DNA from: Novosphingobium kaempferiae
GTDB taxonomy: Bacteria; Pseudomonadota; Alphaproteobacteria; Sphingomonadales; Sphingomonadaceae
Length of the DNA: 64,000 nt
Direction of reading: 5' to 3'
Assembly (NCBI RefSeq): GCF_021227995.1
Contig: NZ_CP089301.1
Span: 1,054,001 to 1,118,000, forward strand
Part shown: in pieces, positions 39,623 through 47,424 of the stretch
Layout of the letters: every line of letters starts with the position of its first letter
Numbering within the stretch: the stretch's first letter is position 1
Program-made: the position numbers and the translations under genes
The notes under the pieces: model-generated
What the model saw: the letters and a program-made list of their open reading frames with translations, nothing else
Told to the model about the DNA's origin: nothing
Databases searched by the model: none

Positions 39623-40366
39623 ATGTTGAAGCATATCCTTTCGGCCGCCGCGGCTTGCGGCGGCCTTCTCGTTTCCGTGGGGGCAGCGGCCCAGTCCGCC
39701 CCCACGATCTCCCTCGAAGCCGAAACCGACCACCGCGAGCACGGCCTGAGCTGGAGCGACGGCAAGGCCGCCTTCGGCGCCAGCGCCTCGATCCCCGTCA
39801 CCTACGACCTCGCGGTGGACCTCGACGCGGTGACGCTGCGCGACAGCGCCCGCCACGGCGGCGCCGACATGGGCCTCAAGGTGGCGCCGCGCTACACCGT
39901 CCACAGCGCGGGCTGGGATCTCAGCGCGGGCCTGCGCGGCAATGTCTTCGTCGGCCGTTCGGGCACCAGCTATGTCGAACTGACCGGCGAAGTCGCGCGC
40001 ACGCTCGGCCCGGCGCAACTCGTCGTCGGCGCCGCCTTCGCCCCCGCGCAGGACGCCATCGGCGGCAGCAACCTCTATCTCGACGCCCAGCTTTCGGCGA
40101 GCATTCCGGGCACGCCACTGACGCTCTACGGCGGGGTCGGCCACACCAGCGGTTCCTCGCGCGACGACGCCCGCGTGGCGCGCCTGCGGCCGGGCGGCGA
40201 CTACCTCGACCACCATGTCGGCGCGGAATACACCGAAGCGAACTTCGCAGCGGGCCTGCGCTATTCCGGCACCTCCATCGGTGCGGACGAGGTGGACCGG
40301 ACTTCGCCATGGACCGACCGGCACTATGGTTCGCGCGTGATGGCCTACTTCCGCTTCACGCCCTGA
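39623..40366 (+). CDS. TorF family putative porin
   Basis: Predicted outer-membrane beta-barrel of 247 residues with a signal peptide (AACGGLLVSVGAAAQ). The mature part is a series of amphipathic strands, starting PTISLEAETDHREHGLSWSDGKAAFGASASI-like (the family's start pattern in shortened form: DHREHGLSWSDGK), and ends YFRFTP. The TorF/Gcw_chp-type proteins usually show this RxxGxSxxD-like N-terminal pattern. Lies 21 bp after a small secreted-protein gene, likely one operon. Transport substrate unknown. Confidence 0.65.
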   Translation: MLKHILSAAAACGGLLVSVGAAAQSAPTISLEAETDHREHGLSWSDGKAAFGASASIPVTYDLAVDLDAVTLRDSARHGGADMGLKVAPRYTVHSAGWDLSAGLRGNVFVGRSGTSYVELTGEVARTLGPAQLVVGAAFAPAQDAIGGSNLYLDAQLSASIPGTPLTLYGGVGHTSGSSRDDARVARLRPGGDYLDHHVGAEYTEANFAAGLRYSGTSIGADEVDRTSPWTDRHYGSRVMAYFRFTP

Positions 40367-40470
40367 CTATTGCGGCAACGCCTCCTGTCCGGCGCGCCCT
40401 CTCCGATTGACCAGATGCGCCCCCTGCGGCTCAACTGGCAGGAGAGGGCCGCACGACACGGGAGAGCATC

Positions 40471-41433
40471 ATGAAGGCAGTCTGGTACACCGAGAACGGC
40501 GGCCCCGAGGTCATGACCTGGGGCGAACAGCCCGAGCCGGAACTCGGCCCCAAGACCGTGCTCATCCGCGTCGAGGTGATCTCGATCGAGGGCGGCGACC
40601 TTCTCAACCGCATCCACACGCCGCCGTCCCGCACGCCGTTCATACCCGGTTATCAGGCGGCGGGCACGGTCGAGGCGGTCGGGGCCGAAGTCAGCCGCTT
40701 CGCGCCGGGTGACAAGGTCGTCGGCTTCAACTGGAACGGCAGCCATGCCGAACTGTTCGCGGTGCCCGAGACCTATGCCTATCCGGTGCCGGAGGGCATG
40801 GACATGGCGCTGGCGGCGGTCGTGCCGATCGCCTTCGGCACCGCCTACGACGCGCTGTTCACTTATGGCGGGCTGACTGCGGACGAGACGGTGCTGGTGC
40901 AGGGCGCGGCGGGCGGCGTCGGCCTCGCCGCCGTGCAACTGGCCGCAAGGGTCGGCGCGACGGTGATCGGCACCGCGTCGAGCCCGGATCGCCTTGCCCG
41001 CGTGGAAGCCTTCGGCCTGACCCACGGCATCGACTATCGGCGCGAGGACATCGCGGCCCGCTGCAAGGAGATCACGGCGCGCAAGGGCGTGGACATCGTG
41101 CTCGACCTCGCGGGCGGCAAAGGCAAGGACGCGCTGGTCGAGGCGCTGCGCGGCCATGGCCGCTACGCCGTGGTCGGCGCGGCAGAAGGCTCCCTGCCCA
41201 GCTTCGGGTTCTTCGAACTGATCCGCAAGGCGATGCAGGTGACAGGCATCTCCTTCGGCCGTGACATGCACACCCCCCGCGTCCATGCGCTGCTGGCGGA
41301 CCTCTTCGCCAGGGTCCACGCGGGCGACCTCGTCATGCCGATCGAGCGCGAGTTCGCTTTGGCGGATGCGGTAGAGGCGCATCGCTTCGTGGCGGAAGGG
41401 CATCCGTTCGGCCGGGTAGTGATGCGGCCCTGA
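40471..41433 (+). CDS. zinc-independent alcohol dehydrogenase / quinone oxidoreductase family protein
   Basis: NAD(P)H-dependent medium-chain reductase of 320 residues. Features are the N-terminal GroES-like domain (PFIPGYQAAGTVEAVG), NADPH-binding loop VLVQGAAGGVGLAAVQLA and the C-terminal EFALADAVEAHRFV. The zinc ligands of true alcohol dehydrogenases are missing, placing it with quinone oxidoreductases. ATG follows GGGAG. Substrate could be a quinone or an enone. Followed by a REP-like element. Confidence 0.88.
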   Translation: MKAVWYTENGGPEVMTWGEQPEPELGPKTVLIRVEVISIEGGDLLNRIHTPPSRTPFIPGYQAAGTVEAVGAEVSRFAPGDKVVGFNWNGSHAELFAVPETYAYPVPEGMDMALAAVVPIAFGTAYDALFTYGGLTADETVLVQGAAGGVGLAAVQLAARVGATVIGTASSPDRLARVEAFGLTHGIDYRREDIAARCKEITARKGVDIVLDLAGGKGKDALVEALRGHGRYAVVGAAEGSLPSFGFFELIRKAMQVTGISFGRDMHTPRVHALLADLFARVHAGDLVMPIEREFALADAVEAHRFVAEGHPFGRVVMRP

Positions 41434-41445
41434 GCCCGACCCACC

Positions 41446-41525
41446 CGTCATTGCGAGCGGCGAAGCCGCGCGGCAATCCAGCGCCGTGCGCCGGTCTGGA
41501 TTGCTTCGCTGCGCTCGCAATGACG
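41446..41525. repeat. REP-like palindromic element, copy 2
   Basis: An 80-bp unit with the same perfect 14-bp terminal inverted repeats as the element at 29096-29177 (41446-41459 and 41512-41525) and the shared internal GAAGCCGCGCGGCAATCC and GGATTGCTTCGCT segments. The centre differs. Lies between the convergent reductase and peptidase genes. Confidence 0.85.
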
Positions 41526-41550
41526 AAAGAAGGGCGGCGGACTCCGACGC

Positions 41551-43215
41551 TCAGATCGACTTCGGGTAGACCGGCCTCACGTCCACCGGCAGCGTGCCCA
41601 TCCCGGCGATGGCGGCTTCCGCATCGGCGTCGAGCTTCGCCCACTGCGCCATGAAGACCTTGGTGCCCTCGTAGTCGCCCTTGGCCTGCAGCATCAGCAT
41701 GTCGTGCAGCAGCGCCTTCAAGCCCGCCTCCATCTTCGCATCGTCCACGACGTAGCGCTTCGTAGCGGCATCGTAGGTGAACGCGCCCTTCTCGCGCAGG
41801 TAGGCGTACTGGAGTGCGGCGCCCTTGCCGTGCGCCTCCACCGCGCCGAAGCGGACCGCGCGGAAGATGCCCGCGAAGTAGGTCGCGAACAGTTGCGGAC
41901 GCTCGGCCGCGGGCAGTTCGCCCTTGTCCATCATCAGCAGGATGTTCCACACGCCCGCGACATCGGCCTTGGCCTCCTCCAGCGCGGAGTTCTGCTCCTT
42001 CAGCGCCTTGTCGACGGTGGTCTTCTCGCCGTTCACGGTGATCGAGCCGGGTCCGAGGCTGTGCGAGAGTTCGTGGAACAGCGTCTCGTACTGCATGTAC
42101 TTCTTGGCGACGAGCGCGGCCTGGTCGGGCTTGAGCACCATGGCGCCCATCGGCTGCAGGATGCGGTCGAACTTGGCGCCGAGCACGTTGGAGAGGATCA
42201 CCTTCTTTGCGCCCTTGGCCTCGCGCACGCGTTCGTCGTTGGGGAGGTTGAAGGCGATGGTCTGCGGCCCCGGCACGTTGTCGCCGCCGCCGCGCACCTG
42301 CTCGGCCACGGCGATGGGGCTTTCGAAGCCGCGCTGGAAGTTCTTGTAGCCCTCGTCGATCGGGAGGTTGGCCTCCATGTCCTTGAGGTAGTGCTTGTAC
42401 TTGGCGAGCGCCGCCGATTCCTCGGGATCCTTGAGCGTCACGAAGCTCTCGAACGAGGTCTTCGCGCCCATCAGGCGATCGGTGTAGACCTCGTAAGGCC
42501 CGATCGCCACCTCGATGGGCGTGCCGGTCAGGTCCATCCAGGCCAGTTCGCTCTCGTAGTAGTCATCGGTGCGGAAGGCCTTGGCGCGCAGCGTCAGGAA
42601 TGTCTTGAGGCTGGCGTTGCTGGTCCGCGCGGCGGCCTGTTCGAGCAGCTTGGCGGCAGGCTCCAGCCATTCGCGATAGGCAACAGAATACGGCACCGCG
42701 ACCAGTTTCGCGCCGTCGCGACGCACCACGGTGTAGGCGCCCAGCAGCGCGGCCTTCTGATCCGGGTGGGCGGCGACGTACTTGTCGAGTTCCTCGCGCG
42801 TCATGTCCTCGGGATAGAAGCCCGCGCCCTCGGGCATCGGGGTCGTGCCCCAGAAGGGATGGAGGTCGGCCAGTTCGTCCCACGGGCCGAAGTTGCGCGC
42901 GAACATCTCCACCAGCAGGTCGCGGTCGGCACGGCGGTTCACCGAGACGGCGCGCTGGACTTCGGGGTTACGCTCGTAGCGCTGGCGGAGATAGATCTCG
43001 CTCATCAGGTCCGACGCCTTGATGAGCAGGTTCACCACGTCGCGCTCCTCGGCGCTGAGGAACTTGGTGTCGACCTCCATGGGGATGGTCGCGAGCTTCT
43101 CCTTCTGCGCGGCGAGGTCGTAGGGCTGTTCCGCGGCACTCGCGGGAGCGGCGGCGATGCAGGTCGCGCTCGCCAGCAGCAGGGCGGCGGAGGAGATGCG
43201 CTTGAAGGTGAGCAT
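41551..43215 (-). CDS. secreted zinc peptidase, M49 (dipeptidyl-peptidase III)-like
   Basis: Predicted metallopeptidase of 554 residues with signal peptide (ALLLASATCIAAAPASA). The metal site reads HELSH (381-385, in LFHELSHSLGPGS) and the third ligand is probably Glu413/414 in LEEAKAD, about 30 residues on. The region upstream (ELADLHPFWGTTPMPEGAGFYPEDM) matches proteins annotated as M49 in proteobacteria. Classical DPP III has HEXXGH rather than HEXXH, so the placement is by overall likeness. Periplasmic peptide breakdown is the probable job. No partner genes near. Confidence 0.75.
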   Translation of the reverse strand: MLTFKRISSAALLLASATCIAAAPASAAEQPYDLAAQKEKLATIPMEVDTKFLSAEERDVVNLLIKASDLMSEIYLRQRYERNPEVQRAVSVNRRADRDLLVEMFARNFGPWDELADLHPFWGTTPMPEGAGFYPEDMTREELDKYVAAHPDQKAALLGAYTVVRRDGAKLVAVPYSVAYREWLEPAAKLLEQAAARTSNASLKTFLTLRAKAFRTDDYYESELAWMDLTGTPIEVAIGPYEVYTDRLMGAKTSFESFVTLKDPEESAALAKYKHYLKDMEANLPIDEGYKNFQRGFESPIAVAEQVRGGGDNVPGPQTIAFNLPNDERVREAKGAKKVILSNVLGAKFDRILQPMGAMVLKPDQAALVAKKYMQYETLFHELSHSLGPGSITVNGEKTTVDKALKEQNSALEEAKADVAGVWNILLMMDKGELPAAERPQLFATYFAGIFRAVRFGAVEAHGKGAALQYAYLREKGAFTYDAATKRYVVDDAKMEAGLKALLHDMLMLQAKGDYEGTKVFMAQWAKLDADAEAAIAGMGTLPVDVRPVYPKSI

Positions 43216-43290
43216 GGAGGCTGTCCGTTATGGTCTCGTTGCCCGCAACCTAGAACCGTGGGCGCTCGGCGCAAGCGCAACCATCGCCGG

Positions 43291-44592
43291 TCAGAGCGGA
43301 TCGAACTCCAGGTGCAGGGCCCTGAGCGCGCGCAGGACGTAAGTCGGCTCGTACTCGAAGGTGCGCGCGCCTTCGGGGCCGTGGTGCTCCGGCGACAGGC
43401 GGATCGAGCCCATGCGCGCCAGCAGCCGCTCGATGCTCACCGCCACCTCGCGGCGGGCCAGCGGCGCACCGATGCAGGTGTGCGCGCCGCGCCCGAAGGC
43501 AAGGTGCTCCTTGATGCGCGGCCGGTTCATGTCGAACGTCGCCGGGTCCGGGAAGCGCGCGGGGTCGCGGTTGGCCGCCATGTGGCTCATCAGGATCGGC
43601 GTGCCCGCCTTGATCTCCACCCCGCCGAGCGTGGTGGTGCGGCTGCAGATGCGCCCCGCGCTCTTCACCGAGCCGTCGTAGCGCAGCAGTTCCTCGATGA
43701 AGTCAGGGATGCGCGCCGGATCGCGGCGCAGTTCGGCCTGGATGTCGGGGCGGGTGGCGATGACCTTGAAGCCGTTCGCGAGCAGCCGGTTGGTCGTGTC
43801 CTGCCCGGCCCCGAAGAGGAACGCCGCGAGGCCCGTCACATCGACCAGCGACGGCTTCGAACCGTCCGGATAAGTCGCCTTCGCGAGATCGTTGAGGATG
43901 TCCTCCTGTGCCAGCAGCGCGCGCAGAGGACGCATCAGCGCATGGTTGGCGAGGCGGCGGCGGGCGATGAGGCCGAATAGATCCTTCCCCACCGGCACCA
44001 GCGGGTTCTTCATCATCTCCTCGTGCGTGGCGTCCATCGGCACCGGGATCGCCCCTTCCAACAGGCCCCGGAACTTCGCCCGCGTGTTCTCGGACAGGCC
44101 GAGCAGGTCGGAGATCACCAGCGCGCCGTAAGGGCTGCCGTACTGGCGGACGATATCGACGCGGCCGTCCTTGTGGAACTCGTCGATCAGCCCCTCGGCC
44201 GTAGCGGCGAGTTGCGGCTGCAGTTGCTTCAGGCGGCTCGGCGTGAACAGGCGCGAGAGGATCGAGCGCAGGTCCGCATGGCGGCTGCCCTGCTCGCAGA
44301 CGATCTGGTCGGCGAAGGCGATCTGCCTGCGATGCGCCTCAAGCTCCGCGCCGATATCGTCGCCTTCGGGCGTGAAGGGTAGTTCGACCATGCCCCCGGT
44401 GACGGCGTTGATCTCGGAGAAGTGCTCGGTGTCGAGCAGCAGTTGCACCGTCTCCTCGTACCCGACGACGGCTACGGCCCCGCGATGCGGCAGGCGCACG
44501 ACCGGCCCCTGCGCGCGCAGGTGGTCGAAATAGGCATGGGGATCGTCCACCAGCGAGACGTCGGTGTACCAGTCGGCCTGCTCGTAGGACAC
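43291..44592 (-). CDS. cytochrome P450
   Basis: Bacterial class I P450 monooxygenase, 433 residues. I-helix FLFGAGQDTTNR with the acid-threonine pair, the K-helix ExxR in EELLRYDG, and the haem loop FGRGAHTCIGAPLARRE with the cysteine ligand are all intact. The start is GTG 44592, seven bases after GGGAG; the longer frame overlaps the divergent channel gene. No ferredoxin or ferredoxin reductase is nearby. Its neighbours on the same strand (phosphotransferase, IclR, acyl-AMP ligase) suggest breakdown of a lipid or terpenoid-like compound, but the substrate is unknown. Confidence 0.93.
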   Translation of the reverse strand: MSYEQADWYTDVSLVDDPHAYFDHLRAQGPVVRLPHRGAVAVVGYEETVQLLLDTEHFSEINAVTGGMVELPFTPEGDDIGAELEAHRRQIAFADQIVCEQGSRHADLRSILSRLFTPSRLKQLQPQLAATAEGLIDEFHKDGRVDIVRQYGSPYGALVISDLLGLSENTRAKFRGLLEGAIPVPMDATHEEMMKNPLVPVGKDLFGLIARRRLANHALMRPLRALLAQEDILNDLAKATYPDGSKPSLVDVTGLAAFLFGAGQDTTNRLLANGFKVIATRPDIQAELRRDPARIPDFIEELLRYDGSVKSAGRICSRTTTLGGVEIKAGTPILMSHMAANRDPARFPDPATFDMNRPRIKEHLAFGRGAHTCIGAPLARREVAVSIERLLARMGSIRLSPEHHGPEGARTFEYEPTYVLRALRALHLEFDPL

Positions 44593-44603
44593 GCGCGTTC
44601 TCC

Positions 44604-44641
44604 CGTATTTTATGATCCTTTGTGTATCGTATTTTGATGAT
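44604..44641 (-). promoter_or_regulatory. direct repeat in the P450 / channel divergent promoter
   Basis: CGTATTTTATGAT (44604-44616) and CGTATTTTGATGAT (44628-44641) are direct repeats 24 bp apart in the 84-bp space between the divergent P450 and TRIC-type genes. They could be activator or repressor half-sites. A -35-like TTGACC for P450 is the complement of 44643-44648. Confidence 0.4.
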
Positions 44642-44676
44642 GGGTCAAGGCGGCTCCAGCGTGCTAGGGCTCGGCG

Positions 44677-45309
44677 ATGATACCGACCGCCCCTGCCCTG
44701 CCGCCCGCGCTCGACCTGATCGGCATCGCCGTCTTCGCCCTCACCGGAGCGCTGGCGGCGGCGCGGTTGCAGCAGACTTTCGTGACGGTCGCCTTCTTCG
44801 CGCTCATCACGGGCGTCGGTGGCGGGTCGCTGCGTGACCTGCTGATCGGCGCGCCGGTGTTCTGGGTGCATGACCCGCTGGTGGCGCCGGTCTGCCTTGC
44901 CGTCGCGCTGGTGGCATGGTTCACGCCAGTCCGCTGGTGGCAGGGGCATCTGCTGGAGTGGGCGGACGCGCTGGGCCTCGCGGTCTATGCGGTGTTCGGC
45001 ACGATCAAGGCGCTGCACTGGGGCGTGCCGCCGGTTCCGGCGATGCTGATGGGCGTCGTCACCGGCTGCATCGGCGGCATCGTGCGCGACGTGCTGGCGG
45101 GCCAGCCCTCGATCCTCATGCGGCCCGAACTGTACGTGACCGCCGCCGCGCTCGCTTCCGGAGTGGCGGCGGGCGGCATCGCGCTCGGCCTGTCACCCGC
45201 GCTGACATGGGCGCTCGCGGTCGTCGCCGGGTTCGGATTGCGCGGGGCGGCGATCTACTGGTCGCTCGGCCTGCCCCCTCATCCCGGCGACCACCCGGGC
45301 GGGGAGTGA
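44677..45309 (+). CDS. trimeric intracellular cation channel (TRIC/UPF0126) family protein
   Basis: Inner-membrane protein of 210 residues with about seven hydrophobic helices in two related halves. Each half has the family repeat: ALTGALAAARL with GVGGGSLRDLLIG, then YAVFGTIKALHWG with GCIGGIVRDVLAG. UPF0126 members are prokaryotic TRIC channels conducting potassium and other cations. Divergent from the P450 gene, convergent with the phosphotransferase gene (2 bp between stops). Confidence 0.9.
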   Translation: MIPTAPALPPALDLIGIAVFALTGALAAARLQQTFVTVAFFALITGVGGGSLRDLLIGAPVFWVHDPLVAPVCLAVALVAWFTPVRWWQGHLLEWADALGLAVYAVFGTIKALHWGVPPVPAMLMGVVTGCIGGIVRDVLAGQPSILMRPELYVTAAALASGVAAGGIALGLSPALTWALAVVAGFGLRGAAIYWSLGLPPHPGDHPGGE

Positions 45310-45311
45310 CC

Positions 45312-46361
45312 TCAGGCGACCTTGAGCCGCCGCCGCATCGCCGCCTCGTCCATCATCGGCGTGCCCCGCAACTGGCCGAGGCGCACACCGGTGCAGGTCA
45401 TCTTGAAGTGGGTGAACTCCTCGTACCACTCAAGCCCCGCCGCAGACTTGCCGCTGACGTCCTCCCACAAGGCGATGGTCTCCGCGCGCGTACCCATGCC
45501 GTCGAGGTAAGCGCCGTGGCTGGAACTGCGGCCGTGCATCGTCTCGGACAGCGTGCAGAACCACGCGAGGTCGTGCAGCGCGCCGCCGAGCGAGGGCTGC
45601 TCCCAGTCCATAACGGCGACCACGCGGAAGTCGTCCCCGAACATCATGTTGCCGATCCGCGCATCGCCCCAGACGATGCCCTCGGGATCATGAGCCGGCC
45701 AGGCCGCTTCCAGACGCGCGAGCGCATCGCGCAGCACCGGCTGCGGAGCCACTTCCTCCAGCCAGGCCGTGAAGCGCTGGTACTTGTCCCACTCCTGCGC
45801 CAGCCCGCGCTGCGCCGCGCCCTTGCCCGCGAGGAACGGGGCCTTCTCCACCGGTACGCGCTGGATCGCGGCAAGCTGCTCGACCGCGCTCCGCCACACC
45901 ACCCGCCGCTGCTCGGGCGAGGCGTCGTGCAGCCAGCCCTCGCGCGCATAAGGCGGGATCGAGACCGGCACGCGGCCCCGCTTCTTCTCCATGACGAAGA
46001 ACGCATTGCCGAGGATCGACGGATCCTCCTCGAACCATAGCGGCTTCGCGACGCGCACGGTGCCTTCGTCCGACATCAGCTTCATGATGGCGTGCTGCTC
46101 GTCGAAGAGGTTGTCGGGGAACACCGTGAAGCTCTTCGGCTTGATGCGCACCACGCAGCCCTGCGCATGCACGCGTCCGCCCTCGCTCCAGTGCGCGTCG
46201 AACAGCACCGTCTCGTGGCTCTGCCCGGCTCCGCGCGGATAGGCGAGGTTGTTCACGGTGATGCCGGTCGCGCCCGGCAGCCTGCCCGAAAGCCAGTGCT
46301 CCAGGCGACCGGCAAGGTCATCAAGATCCCGCGTTTCCGGAGCGACGATAACGTCCGACAA
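45312..46361 (-). CDS. phosphotransferase family protein (APH/ACAD10-like)
   Basis: Kinase-like phosphotransferase of about 349 residues. Near the C-terminal part it has the Brenner-type loop IVWGDARIGNMMF, where the usual HGD is WGD but the catalytic aspartate and downstream Asn are kept, followed by VVAVMDWEQPSLG as the metal-binding aspartate. Such proteins are common near acyl-CoA dehydrogenases and P450s in lipid catabolic loci. The start is set at TTG 46361, preceded by GGGAGAGAGG; an upstream TTG at 46439 is open but without a ribosome site. On the same strand as IclR, 140 bp downstream. Confidence 0.8.
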   Translation of the reverse strand: MSDVIVAPETRDLDDLAGRLEHWLSGRLPGATGITVNNLAYPRGAGQSHETVLFDAHWSEGGRVHAQGCVVRIKPKSFTVFPDNLFDEQHAIMKLMSDEGTVRVAKPLWFEEDPSILGNAFFVMEKKRGRVPVSIPPYAREGWLHDASPEQRRVVWRSAVEQLAAIQRVPVEKAPFLAGKGAAQRGLAQEWDKYQRFTAWLEEVAPQPVLRDALARLEAAWPAHDPEGIVWGDARIGNMMFGDDFRVVAVMDWEQPSLGGALHDLAWFCTLSETMHGRSSSHGAYLDGMGTRAETIALWEDVSGKSAAGLEWYEEFTHFKMTCTGVRLGQLRGTPMMDEAAMRRRLKVA

Positions 46362-46501
46362 AGCCTCTCTCCCGCCCTGCGATGCCGTGAGTTCGGAATC
46401 GCGAATTTCTTTTCTCCATATTTGATATGCCGACGTCAAGGCACGGTCAAGCGAAGCGCGAAGCGCCCCGGCGGGATTTCAGCACTGGAGAGGGGTCGGC
46501 G

Positions 46502-47338
46502 TCAGTCGCTCTCGCCGCGACCGGCAAGGAAGCCCGAGATTCGCTCGCACGCCTCGGCAAGGCGGCCGCCTGCTTCGGAGACTGACGTGCCGGTCATCGC
46601 GCCGTGGAACCCGGCCATGACCAGCGCCATCATCACGCGATTGCGGCTGTCGTAGATCGGCGCCATCAGCGCCACCAGCGGATAGACGCGCTGCGGATCG
46701 GCATCGACCAGCGGCACGACCGGCGGATCCTCGGTGCCGACGCGCACGCCCGCTTCGCCTTCCTCGCTGCCGGGACGGCGCAGGAGCGCGACGTAGCCCT
46801 TGCTGCGCACGAATTCGAGCCCGGCGCGGAACTGGCCAAGCTGCTCCTCGCCCAGCGGCGGGTCCGCGCGCGAGACCCAGGCGTCGGCATCGCGGGTCGA
46901 ACGGGCGAAGAACGTCATCGCCTGGATCCAGCGCAACGGCATCCGCGTGCCCAGCGGCACCGGATAGCCGATGTGGCTGAGCGACGCCGCGCGCTCGCGC
47001 AGGTGGATCACGTCGCCTTCGAGGAAGTAGGCCCCGCACACCACGTCGAAATCGTCGGCCAGGCTGCGCATCTCGGGCTGCGCGACCTGCAGCGGCGAGA
47101 AGTGCGCCGCCGCCGTCCGCCCGATGGCGGCGAGCGCCGGACCCAGCACGTAAGTCTTGTCGGTGGTGCGATAGAGATAGCCGACGTCGACGAGACCGGT
47201 CAGCAGCGCATGGCAGGTCGCCCGGCTCAGCTTCAGGGCGCGCACCAGATCGGTCAGCGCAAACGCCTGTCCCGGATGGTCGGCGATGAAATTGAGGATG
47301 GCCGCCACGCGGGCGACACCGGGGGAGGAACGCGACAT
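46502..47338 (-). CDS. IclR family transcriptional regulator
   Basis: DNA-binding regulator of 278 residues: N-terminal winged helix-turn-helix (GVARVAAILNFIADHPGQAFALTDLV, then LSRATCHALLTGL as recognition helix; shown in parts) and a C-terminal IclR effector domain (DVVCGAYF to RVMMALVMAGF). ATG 47338 starts 8 bp after a palindromic motif TTCGA-TATT-TCGAA that recurs in similar form before the adjacent acyl-AMP ligase gene, so it probably regulates itself and the ligase. Effector unknown. Confidence 0.9.
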   Translation of the reverse strand: MSRSSPGVARVAAILNFIADHPGQAFALTDLVRALKLSRATCHALLTGLVDVGYLYRTTDKTYVLGPALAAIGRTAAAHFSPLQVAQPEMRSLADDFDVVCGAYFLEGDVIHLRERAASLSHIGYPVPLGTRMPLRWIQAMTFFARSTRDADAWVSRADPPLGEEQLGQFRAGLEFVRSKGYVALLRRPGSEEGEAGVRVGTEDPPVVPLVDADPQRVYPLVALMAPIYDSRNRVMMALVMAGFHGAMTGTSVSEAGGRLAEACERISGFLAGRGESD

Positions 47339-47345
47339 GGCAGCT

Positions 47346-47359
47346 TTCGATATTTCGAA
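47346..47359 (-). promoter_or_regulatory. candidate IclR operator before iclR
   Basis: Perfect 14-bp dyad TTCGA-TATT-TCGAA (47346-47359), 7 bp upstream of the iclR start codon. Two related copies precede the acyl-AMP ligase gene. Size and symmetry suit an IclR-type dimer site and autoregulation. No experimental support. Confidence 0.55.
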
Positions 47360-47424
47360 CGCTACCGGCCTATTGGCAAATCGCCCGGTTCGTCAATAGA
47401 CACGATTGTTCATTAAGGCGAACT

